From: Marinospirillum celere
GTDB taxonomy: Bacteria > Pseudomonadota > Gammaproteobacteria > Pseudomonadales > Halomonadaceae
Length of the DNA stretch: 64,000 nucleotides
NCBI RefSeq assembly: GCF_900112235.1
Contig: NZ_FOLH01000003.1
Span: forward strand, 434,001 to 498,000
Direction: 5' to 3'
Shown here: piece after piece, positions 42,679 through 50,606 of the stretch
How the letters are laid out: every line of letters starts with the position of its first letter
Numbering within the stretch: the first letter of the stretch is position 1
Made by a program: the position numbers and the translations under genes
The notes under the pieces: model-generated
The model's database searches: none
What the model saw: only the letters and a program-made list of their open reading frames with translations
Told to the model about the DNA's origin: nothing

Positions 42679-43533
42679 CTACTGACGCATCAACAGAATA
42701 GGAACAGGACTCTGCCGCAGGAGGTTGGTAGTGGTGCTACCCACCAGAAACTGGCGTATTCTGGAGTGCCCATAGGCCCCCATAATTACCATGCCTAGTT
42801 CCTGCTCTTTGACATAACTCAACAAGGTGCTTTCAACCTCGCCCGATTTAAGAGCAGCAACCACTCCTTCATGACCTTCGCCTTCGAGCTGTTTTTTGGC
42901 TTCTTCCAATTGCTGCTGGTTTTTATCAGACTTCTCACCAACCATTAGCAGGTGGATAGGAACACCCTTAAACAGAGGGCTGCGCGAAATGATATAGAGC
43001 ACCTTTTTGGCAGTCTCACTGGCATCATAAGCCAGAAGCACTTTCTCAGGTGGCTTGAAGTTAGGCGGAGTGATCAATATGCGGCAGCTAAGCGAGCGAA
43101 TCACACTTTCCAGGTTGCCACCTATTTCGTCAACATTATCGTGCTCTTCACCCTGACGTCCGATCACCAGAATTCGGGTTTCTTCCTGAAGATCAGCAAG
43201 AGTTTCCACAAAGTGACCATGACGTTGACGGGTTTCGGGTGTCTCTACACCTTGAGATTTGACTCTTTCCACTGCTACCTTAAGCTGTTCCTTACCCGCT
43301 TCCAGCGCCAGCTTGCTACGTTTTGCATCCAACTCAGCCAATTCATCCAGCAGGTGCTCACGGGTTCCCAGCTTAAGGTTACCGCTCATATCCGTTTTGG
43401 TGGGATAAATACTCTTGTCCAGCACATGCAGCAACACCAATTGGCGATCCACACGCTGACTCACCCAGGCGGCGGCATCACAAACCGCTTCCGCTGCTTT
43501 GGATCCATCAATACAAGCAAATACATTTTTCAT
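42679..43533 (-). CDS. Tandem universal stress protein
   Basis: A 284-residue cytosolic protein of two Usp domains. The first begins NVFACIDGSKAAEAVCDAA. The second, at about 150-284, ends VIMGAYGHSRIRQFLVGSTTTNLLRQSPVPIL and keeps the ATP-binding GxxG-x9-GST motif; the first half has a degenerate version. The E. coli UspE type is also two-domain. Only 2 bases separate it from the SulP gene upstream, so the pair is one operon. Confidence 0.92.
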   Translation of the reverse strand: MKNVFACIDGSKAAEAVCDAAAWVSQRVDRQLVLLHVLDKSIYPTKTDMSGNLKLGTREHLLDELAELDAKRSKLALEAGKEQLKVAVERVKSQGVETPETRQRHGHFVETLADLQEETRILVIGRQGEEHDNVDEIGGNLESVIRSLSCRILITPPNFKPPEKVLLAYDASETAKKVLYIISRSPLFKGVPIHLLMVGEKSDKNQQQLEEAKKQLEGEGHEGVVAALKSGEVESTLLSYVKEQELGMVIMGAYGHSRIRQFLVGSTTTNLLRQSPVPILLMRQ

Positions 43534-43535
43534 GC

Positions 43536-45026
43536 TTAGTGGCCTCCCATGAGTTTTTCCACTTCCTTGGGATCATCATGTACCCCGAAGCGGTCAACAA
43601 TAGTAGCGCTAGCTTCGTTTAAGCCAATCACTTCCACTTCTGCACCTTCACGGCGCAGCTTGATAATAACCCTATCCAGCGACTCCACTGCGGTAATATC
43701 CCAGAAGTGGGCATCAGTCAGGTCAATCACCACTTTATCAATCACTTCTTTGAAATCAAAGGATTCCATAAATTTAGTCGATGAAGTAAAGAAAACCTGG
43801 CCCGCTACCTTGTAAGTACGCACCGTGCCTTCATCATTGATAGATTTTGTAACGCGCATGTAATGGCCGACCTTGTTGGCAAAGAACATCGCGGCCAGCA
43901 GCACGCCAACAAAAACGCCATAGGCCAGGTTGTGCGTCGCCACAACTACAGCAACAGTAGCAACCATAACGATATTGGTAGAAAGCGGGTGCTTTTTCAG
44001 ATTAATAATCGAATCCCAGCTAAACGTACCTATAGAAACCATAATCATCACTGCAACCAAAGCAGCCATGGGAATAATCGTCAGCCAATCTGAGAGGAAA
44101 ACCACCAAAAGCAATAAAAATACGCCTGCCGCTAAAGAGGAAAGACGCGTGCGGCCACCTGATTTGATATTGATAATCGACTGGCCAATCATCGCACAAC
44201 CGGCCATGCCACCGAAAAAACCCACAACAGTATTAGCAACACCTTGACCTTTACATTCGCGGTTTTTATCACTTTTGGTATCAGTTAAATCATCAACGAT
44301 AGTGGCTGTCATCATGGATTCCAACAAGCCAACAATCGTGAGCATGATCGAGTAGGGCAGGATGATCATCAGGGTTTCCAGATTCAGGGGCACGTCTGGC
44401 CAAAGAAACATGGGAAGGGTATCCGGCAGTTCACCCATATCACCGACGGTGCGGATATCAATGCCCCAGATCATGGCTACGGCTGTCAGTGCAACAATAC
44501 AAATCAGCGGTGAAGGCAGTAATTTGCCAATCACAGGCACATAAGGAAACAGATATATAATCCCCAGACCGGCCAGTGTCATGGCATAAACATGCCAGGT
44601 GACATTGGTCAGCTCTGGAAGCTGAGCCATAAAAATCAAAATCGCCAGGGCGTTGACGAAGCCAGTCACTACCGAGCGGGAAACAAAGCGCATCAGACTG
44701 CCCAGCTTTAGATAACCGGCAATAATCTGCAAAATACCCGTTAAAACAGTGGCCGCCAACAGATATTCCAAACCATGCTCACGCACCAGGGTAACCATCA
44801 ACAGGGCCATGGCACCCGTGGCAGCAGAAATCATACCGGGGCGACCGCCGGTAAAGGCAATCACCACCGCCATACAGAAGGAGGCATAAAGACCCACCTT
44901 GGGGTCAACACCGGCAATAATAGAAAAGGCAATGGCTTCGGGGATCAGTGCCAGGGCAACAACAATACCGGCGAGCAGATCGCCACGCACATTGGAAAAC
45001 CAATTTTGCTTGATCGACTGGATCAT
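43536..45026 (-). CDS. SulP-family anion transporter with STAS domain
   Basis: A 496-residue membrane transporter. The SulP signature [35 protein letters not shown] begins the membrane part (about 12-14 helices). The C-terminal STAS domain (about 395-490) contains [24 protein letters not shown]. It is compact and resembles bacterial members that carry bicarbonate (BicA) or sulfate with Na+. No sulfate-assimilation genes are near. Operon with the Usp protein. The 283-base gap upstream (45027-45309) holds its leader and no recognisable gene. Confidence 0.9.
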   Translation of the reverse strand: MIQSIKQNWFSNVRGDLLAGIVVALALIPEAIAFSIIAGVDPKVGLYASFCMAVVIAFTGGRPGMISAATGAMALLMVTLVREHGLEYLLAATVLTGILQIIAGYLKLGSLMRFVSRSVVTGFVNALAILIFMAQLPELTNVTWHVYAMTLAGLGIIYLFPYVPVIGKLLPSPLICIVALTAVAMIWGIDIRTVGDMGELPDTLPMFLWPDVPLNLETLMIILPYSIMLTIVGLLESMMTATIVDDLTDTKSDKNRECKGQGVANTVVGFFGGMAGCAMIGQSIINIKSGGRTRLSSLAAGVFLLLLVVFLSDWLTIIPMAALVAVMIMVSIGTFSWDSIINLKKHPLSTNIVMVATVAVVVATHNLAYGVFVGVLLAAMFFANKVGHYMRVTKSINDEGTVRTYKVAGQVFFTSSTKFMESFDFKEVIDKVVIDLTDAHFWDITAVESLDRVIIKLRREGAEVEVIGLNEASATIVDRFGVHDDPKEVEKLMGGH

Positions 45027-45309
45027 AGGGTTTCTCTTGAATTTTGAAGTTAAAAAAACATCCCCGGCTTTGATGGGGCATACACATCAAAACCTGGCTG
45101 CTGCACAGGGGAATTTCATGCCTGAAGGGCAACACACAAATAAGTGCTGCAAAGGTCAGGCCAGTCACTTAGCTGAGACTTAAAACAACAGAGGGTGAGG
45201 ACTTTCAGGGTCTACACTGGAGGAACTTCCCGGTTGAATTGTGGTGGGCATCAAAATAAAGCCGGGGATTCTAACAGTAAGGAGAGGAAAATAACAGTGG
45301 CGACCTGTC

Positions 45310-45642
45310 TCAGGCACAGTCAATACAGAGAGTAACTGTTGGGTCAAAAGCCAAGCGCTTAGGATTAATCGGCTCACCACAGGCGTCACACTCACCAAAA
45401 TCACCGCTTTCGATTTTGCGCAGAGCCACGAGAGCGGCCTTAAGTTGACGTTCCCGACGACGACGTGCTTCCAGAGCCATCTGCTGCCCTTGAAGGGCAT
45501 CCATACGTGAAAGACGGCCTACTCGGGATTGATCCAGAGTCACTGTGGCCGCCTGATCATCTTCTTCAGCAATTTCAGAGCGCAGCTGTGTGACTAATTC
45601 TTCCAACTGCTTTTGGAAAGCTTGTAGCTCACTTGCTTGCAA
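45310..45642 (-). CDS. DksA/TraR-family C4 zinc-finger protein
   Basis: A 110-residue protein with a helical coiled-coil N-terminus and a C-terminal zinc finger, CDACGEPINPKRLAFDPTVTLCIDC (two CxxC pairs). Members of this group bind in the RNA polymerase secondary channel. Short versions such as this lack the full DksA coiled-coil tip, so the effect is unsure. It starts with TTG at 45642, and AGGGAG eight bases upstream supports this unusual start. No in-frame ATG exists near it. Confidence 0.85.
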   Translation of the reverse strand: MQASELQAFQKQLEELVTQLRSEIAEEDDQAATVTLDQSRVGRLSRMDALQGQQMALEARRRRERQLKAALVALRKIESGDFGECDACGEPINPKRLAFDPTVTLCIDCA

Positions 45643-45678
45643 GGCTGTTCTCCCTAGACGTTTTTTACAGCCTAGTGT

Positions 45679-45876
45679 CTACTCTTTCGGTTCAACCTTG
45701 CAAGTTTTGATACCAAAGGGCAGGTAAGCCGGGCAGGTACCCACCAAACCAGTTGCCAGAGGAATCACACCTATCCATCCCCAAACACCAATAGCTCCTG
45801 TCAAAGCCAGAACAATCAGCAACGCACCAACGACAATACGCAGAGTTTTATCAATACCACCGACATTCTTAACCAT
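45679..45876 (-). CDS. DUF2892 (YgaP-like) small membrane protein
   Basis: A 65-residue protein with two hydrophobic hairpin helices: MVKNVGGIDKTLRIVVGALLIVLALTGAIGVWGWIGVIPLATGLVGTCPAYLPFGIKTC. This is the DUF2892 pattern, found alone or fused to rhodanese domains as in YgaP. Two Cys near the C-terminus may be functional. GGAGG lies before ATG 45876. Function unknown. Confidence 0.88.
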   Translation of the reverse strand: MVKNVGGIDKTLRIVVGALLIVLALTGAIGVWGWIGVIPLATGLVGTCPAYLPFGIKTCKVEPKE

Positions 45877-45996
45877 CTTAGTTTCCTCCAGCCAGAATTT
45901 ATTAGCACTTTCTTAACTTAGCAGGAATACTCAAAGATGCAAAACAAAGGAAGGCAGTTTAAGCTGGTGACCTAAAATAACAAGAAGGATTTTTCA

Positions 45997-47190
45997 GTGC
46001 AGCTTTTGCTTCAACGCCACCCGCTTCTGGTCATCGTTTTGGCTCAGCTCTTTGGCACTTCTTTGTGGTTCAGTATTAATGGGGTTGCCTTGAATCTGGC
46101 TGCTGATATAGGCCTTACGGAAGCCGGGCTGGGTTATCTGACCCTGGCCGTTCAACTGGGTTTTATTACTGGCGCCCTAGTCATTGCTATGAGCAGCCTG
46201 GCTGATCGTTTTGCTGCCAGTCGTGTTTTTGCCCTTGCTGCCTTATTAGGGGCTTTGGTCAATGGCCTTTTTATTCTCGCGGCGGATTTTTTTACCCTGG
46301 CTTTATTGCTGCGTTTTCTAACCGGCCTCTGCCTGGCTGGCATCTATCCTTTGGGTATGAAGCTGGTTATCTCTTGGACACCTGAATACGCTGGTCGTGC
46401 TCTGGGATGGTTGGTGGGCATGCTAACGCTGGGTACAGCCTTGCCCCACCTGTTGCGCGCGGTTACTCCCGTCCTTGATTGGTCGCTACCCATGATCCTT
46501 GCATCTTTACTGGCCCTGATTGGTGGTTGGTTGGTTTGGCAATTGGGAGAAGGGCGCCAGTTGCCTCAAGCCAACAAGGGCATCCTGCCCCTGCAAGGGC
46601 TTGCTGCTTGGCGCGATCTGTCTTTTCGCAGGATTACTGCCGGTTACTTTGGCCACTGCTGGGAACTCTATGCCTTCTGGACACTGGTGCCTTTTCTCGT
46701 CGCCCGAGAAATGAACCGACTGGGTGCTGCTGATAGCTGGATTAGCTGGTTGTCTTTTTTGATTATGGCTGCCGGTGTATTCGGCTGCATTTGGGGAGGG
46801 CGCCTTAGTCGCCACTTCGGCAGTCTGCAAGTAGCAAGACTCCTGTTACTGGTTTCCGGCTTTCTTTGCTTGGTCTATCCGTTCATCGCTGCAGTCAGTC
46901 CTTATTTAATGCTTGCTTTATTAGCCCTTTGGGGCTTTGCCGTTATCGCTGACTCACCTCAATTTTCAGCCTTAGCCTCTGCAAATGCTCCGCGTGAGCA
47001 TCTGGGTTCCGCTTTAGCCATGATGAATGCGGTCGGCTTTGCTTTGACTCTGCCATCCATAGCCTTGGTGACCAGCCTTTGGCCATTGCTGGATGTATGG
47101 GTATCACTGATTCTTTTACCCGGCCCACTGCTAGGGCTGAGAGCCATTTTCAAGCTCAAAACAGGTCAGTTGAAAGAAATTAGGTTGTAA
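45997..47190 (+). CDS. MFS transporter
   Basis: A 397-residue, roughly 12-helix major facilitator protein starting with GTG 45997 (AAGGA upstream). LAQLFGTSLWFSINGVALNLAADIGLTEAGLGYLT resembles the cyanate/nitrate-type and uncharacterised MFS group. LADRFAASRVF is the loop 2-3 motif. Both halves are complete. The substrate is unknown. Single gene, convergent with bcsC. Confidence 0.85.
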   Translation: MQLLLQRHPLLVIVLAQLFGTSLWFSINGVALNLAADIGLTEAGLGYLTLAVQLGFITGALVIAMSSLADRFAASRVFALAALLGALVNGLFILAADFFTLALLLRFLTGLCLAGIYPLGMKLVISWTPEYAGRALGWLVGMLTLGTALPHLLRAVTPVLDWSLPMILASLLALIGGWLVWQLGEGRQLPQANKGILPLQGLAAWRDLSFRRITAGYFGHCWELYAFWTLVPFLVAREMNRLGAADSWISWLSFLIMAAGVFGCIWGGRLSRHFGSLQVARLLLLVSGFLCLVYPFIAAVSPYLMLALLALWGFAVIADSPQFSALASANAPREHLGSALAMMNAVGFALTLPSIALVTSLWPLLDVWVSLILLPGPLLGLRAIFKLKTGQLKEIRL

Positions 47191-47238
47191 GACATGCTTG
47201 TCCTGACTCCAGGTTCCTAGGTTGTGATGATTGGCGGC

Positions 47239-49515
47239 TCAGTGTCCCGGGAGTGAACTCAAAGGAAGGTCGGCACTGATCACTGCATGCCGCGATTGCA
47301 GCGGCACTCTCACAAGCAGGCCGAAAGAAGTATCACGATAATCATCCGCGAGGGCATGCCCAAAATAACCGCCTGCCAAAAGATGGCTGGAAGCACGCCA
47401 CACACCTTCCAGCATCAGCTCAGCACCCGGACCACTAGATCGGCTGGAAGCATATACCTGTCCGTCTTCATCAAGCGGATAGCGACTTGACTCAGCTTCC
47501 CTAGCCCAATTCCATGAGAGGCCTGTACGCACCCTTAGCTGCCAGTCCCGTGCCTCTGCACTTAGCAACTCCAGCTGCAACCCCAAGCGCCAAAGCTGTT
47601 GTGGGCTGTAATAGCCGCCCTGCCCCAGGGTGAAGTGACTGAGGTTCTTATCCCAGCTCATCCACTCAACAAAAGGCCCCAGCCTCAAGTAGTCCAGCTC
47701 CAGTTCACTGAAGTCTTCTGCAAAGTCACGCGCCAAATCAACTCGCAGGGCCTTGCGATCATTGCCCGCGACTCTGCGACCCTGCTGACTGGCCAGGGTG
47801 CCACTGAAAGCAACGCTGGCTTGATCCCTGATTGGCAGGGCCACAAGCAAGCGCCCCCCTTGGTCGGCCACCTGCCCCCAGTCACGATCACTGGTTGGGT
47901 CGCGCGCACCCTGACGTGCCAGGAGGCTGTCTTCCAGTGGTAGACGAAACAGATTCAAGGAAACGAGCCCAGAGTCCGGATACCAGTCACCCTGTAACTG
48001 GCCATAGGCCTGGCTGTCCTTCGCTTCACCCGAGTGGACTGTAAAAAAAGATCCCTGTAATGTCAGACCATCACGTTCATGACGTGCACTGAGTTCTGGA
48101 GAAACACTGTGACTCTGGGCCAAAGCCCTGCGTTCTGCCTGCTCATCTGGTTGGCTACCAAAATCAGCAGTGAGTGGCGGCCGACCAGAACGGAAGTGAT
48201 CACTTTGCAAGGAAACACCCATACGCACTTCGTCCCACAAGCGTGTGGCGGCCACATAGGGTTGATAATGAGTCAGGCGCGTCAGTCCTCGATCGCCCTG
48301 TTTAATACGGCCCTTAAGGCCAAAAGTAACCTGCCAGTCCTCACGGCCCGCCAGGGTCGATGCTGCCCTTGTTCGTTGAGCGAGGTCAAACTGCTTGCGT
48401 CCCCAGGCGCGATCAAAGGCTAAACGACTGACCTTTGATCGCAGCAAAGGATGGCGTTGCCTGGCTTCATCCAGTCCTGCCGTGGCATTCAAACGTTGTA
48501 AACTTTCTTCCAGGGCAAAAGCATAGTCTGCATTCTCGGGTGCTGCTGTCAGCAGTGGGTCAAAACGCTCGGCGGCCTGGCGGTAATCCGCTGCCTCAAA
48601 AGCAGCCCAGGCCAGCAGAGGACCAAGGTCATCACAGATTTCGGTAAGCCGCTGTGAACGACTTCGCTCCGCACAGGCCAGGTTTTCTGCCGCTGCATAT
48701 TGTTGCTGGGCCTGCAGAGTCAGCAGTTGTCCATAAATGCTGCTTTCGGTAACCGGTGACTGTGCAAAGGCAGTTTGCGCAGCCGCATAGAGTTGTGCCT
48801 CATACAGTAACCAACCCAGGTCAGCGTAAGCAGTTGTCCGTCCATGTTGTTGGCTCAAGCCAGCTTGCTGCAAGGCTTCTTCCGGCTGCTGTGCCTGGAT
48901 GGCCTGCAGGGCCAATTGAAAGTGGCTTGCGGCCAGACCATCCTCAGCATCAGATCCTGGCTGCCAGTTGGCAGCCTCCTGAAAGAGTGGCAAAGCCAGG
49001 GGCGCTTCATCTCGTTGCAAGTAGATCCAGCCAAGTAACAGGGCGTTATTGGTGTGCTGACGTTCAAGGGTCTGTTCGGCCAGCTGTTGCAAATGTTCCG
49101 AACTCAGTTCCCTGATGGCCTGATTCTCTCCTGAAATGCCGGCTAGTCGCCCCATGTCCAAATTGTAGGGGTCTTCAGTTTTCTCTACAGTCACTTCAGG
49201 TTGTGTTTTAGGTTGCTGAAAAGCTTGAAGAAGCTCATCAGCTGGTTGCCAATCAGGGTTAGCTATCTGCAAACGATTCAGCTCGGAGGCAGCCTGGGCT
49301 CGGTTCCCATGACGCAGATGGAACCAGATGCCAGTGGTGTCTACCTCTGCAACTGCAGCACCAGTTTCAGGGATTGCTGGCCGCAGGTATTGATCGCCTG
49401 TCAACTGCCGCTGGGTTGCTTCGGGCCACTGTTGATGCTGCAGTAGATCAGGCTGGGCGGCAATAAGTGCAAACGCCTGAACCAGTAGCAATCCTGTTAA
49501 CAGTATTCTGTTCAA
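47239..49515 (-). CDS. bcsC: Cellulose export outer-membrane protein, short BcsC
   Basis: A 758-residue protein with a signal peptide (about 1-20), TPR-like helical repeats (about 60-390) and a C-terminal beta-barrel of the BcsC type. The barrel shows ARDPTSDRDWGQVADQGGRL and HFTLGQGGYYSPQQLWRLGL. BcsC threads the glucan through the periplasm and outer membrane. Typical BcsC proteins have 1100-1300 residues; here the TPR scaffold is roughly half as long. The gene follows bcsZ by 2 bases. Assignment rests on the barrel motifs and the operon. Confidence 0.85.
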   Translation of the reverse strand: MNRILLTGLLLVQAFALIAAQPDLLQHQQWPEATQRQLTGDQYLRPAIPETGAAVAEVDTTGIWFHLRHGNRAQAASELNRLQIANPDWQPADELLQAFQQPKTQPEVTVEKTEDPYNLDMGRLAGISGENQAIRELSSEHLQQLAEQTLERQHTNNALLLGWIYLQRDEAPLALPLFQEAANWQPGSDAEDGLAASHFQLALQAIQAQQPEEALQQAGLSQQHGRTTAYADLGWLLYEAQLYAAAQTAFAQSPVTESSIYGQLLTLQAQQQYAAAENLACAERSRSQRLTEICDDLGPLLAWAAFEAADYRQAAERFDPLLTAAPENADYAFALEESLQRLNATAGLDEARQRHPLLRSKVSRLAFDRAWGRKQFDLAQRTRAASTLAGREDWQVTFGLKGRIKQGDRGLTRLTHYQPYVAATRLWDEVRMGVSLQSDHFRSGRPPLTADFGSQPDEQAERRALAQSHSVSPELSARHERDGLTLQGSFFTVHSGEAKDSQAYGQLQGDWYPDSGLVSLNLFRLPLEDSLLARQGARDPTSDRDWGQVADQGGRLLVALPIRDQASVAFSGTLASQQGRRVAGNDRKALRVDLARDFAEDFSELELDYLRLGPFVEWMSWDKNLSHFTLGQGGYYSPQQLWRLGLQLELLSAEARDWQLRVRTGLSWNWAREAESSRYPLDEDGQVYASSRSSGPGAELMLEGVWRASSHLLAGGYFGHALADDYRDTSFGLLVRVPLQSRHAVISADLPLSSLPGH

Positions 49516-49517
49516 AG

Positions 49518-50606
49518 CTAAAGCTCCTGACCTTGCGTGCCAGAGCCTGAATCTGACGTTTCATTAACTGCCAAATGTGTTAACAACAAAAGGCTCCAGG
49601 AAAAATAGCCATCCTCTCCACCAGGCTGGGGTAGATCCGTCACTCTTAAGTGCTCCCCCTTGGCTCTCGATGTGACAAATTGGGCAATGGCCTGCATGCC
49701 AGTGGACCAAGCATATTCCGCTTGCTCGGCATCAGTGAGGCTAACCCACGCAGGCACTGAGTCTTGTGCACTCCAGAAGCTCAAATAGGGTTCAAAATCC
49801 CGATCCATCAGAGGTAATTCAGACCAGGCTAGGTGCAGGGGAACCCGCACGGCATCATAGCTGTACCGCGCAGGAAATAAGCTGGATGGTTGAAATCCAT
49901 CAAGGGTATAGTCGGCCCAGTCAGGCGGCAAACCATATTGGCCTGCTCCTTGTGCTAGCATCAACTTGCGGCCAGTGACTGCCAATTGCTGCCAGGGCTG
50001 ATCAGGAAACTGCTCGGCGAGGGCCTCCAATGCCGGAAAAACCCAGTAAGAAGCGTTGATCGTCACCCGACCACTTTCCGTAAAACCAGAGTGGCCTGGA
50101 AGTAGTAGCAGTTGATCATGATGTTGAATCACCAAAAAATCACTCGTTACCTGGGCTATGCGCGTAGCTTCCTGTAGGTAAGTAGAATCTTGCCAGCGCT
50201 GATAGGCTTTCAGTAAAGCCCAGGCAATTAGAATTTCTGCATCAGTGGCATTATTCCTGTCGGTAACACAGCGTCGATCCTGACTTGCACAGGGTTCAAA
50301 CTTCCATGAAAAAAGACCATCTGGTCGTTGCAATGTCTGCTGAGTCCAGCGCCAGATACGATCAAAAGCCTGGCGGTCACCGGCTGCTTCGGCAAACAGT
50401 AGGCCATACCCCTGGCCTTCACTGTGGGAGATATCCTGATTGTCACGATCAACAATGCGACCCTCCTCTTCAAAGGCGTCAGCAAAGGCTTCCCACAGCT
50501 CAGGTGCCAGGCGCTGAGTGACTGGCATCTTGGGCTGCTGAGACTGCAGTAGCCAATATCCGGCAATACCAGCCACCAGTAAAATGACTGCAAACACGAG
50601 TTTCAT
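49518..50606 (-). CDS. bcsZ: Periplasmic endo-beta-1,4-glucanase (GH8)
   Basis: A 362-residue family 8 glycoside hydrolase with an N-terminal export or anchor helix (about 3-20). The conserved start ELWEAFADAFEEEGRIVDRDNQDISHSEGQGYGLLFA contains the catalytic Glu in SEGQ. The WTQQTLQRPDGLFSWKF and DAEILIAWALLKAY segments are typical of BcsZ. It trims cellulose during export. Its ATG overlaps the bcsB stop (TGATG). Confidence 0.93.
   Translation of the reverse strand: MKLVFAVILLVAGIAGYWLLQSQQPKMPVTQRLAPELWEAFADAFEEEGRIVDRDNQDISHSEGQGYGLLFAEAAGDRQAFDRIWRWTQQTLQRPDGLFSWKFEPCASQDRRCVTDRNNATDAEILIAWALLKAYQRWQDSTYLQEATRIAQVTSDFLVIQHHDQLLLLPGHSGFTESGRVTINASYWVFPALEALAEQFPDQPWQQLAVTGRKLMLAQGAGQYGLPPDWADYTLDGFQPSSLFPARYSYDAVRVPLHLAWSELPLMDRDFEPYLSFWSAQDSVPAWVSLTDAEQAEYAWSTGMQAIAQFVTSRAKGEHLRVTDLPQPGGEDGYFSWSLLLLTHLAVNETSDSGSGTQGQEL

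Noticed and set aside
45180-45500. 106-codon minus-strand open frame between the SulP and DksA-like genes
   Set aside because: It overlaps the DksA/TraR-type gene in another frame, is low in protein-like character and has no homology that I recognise.
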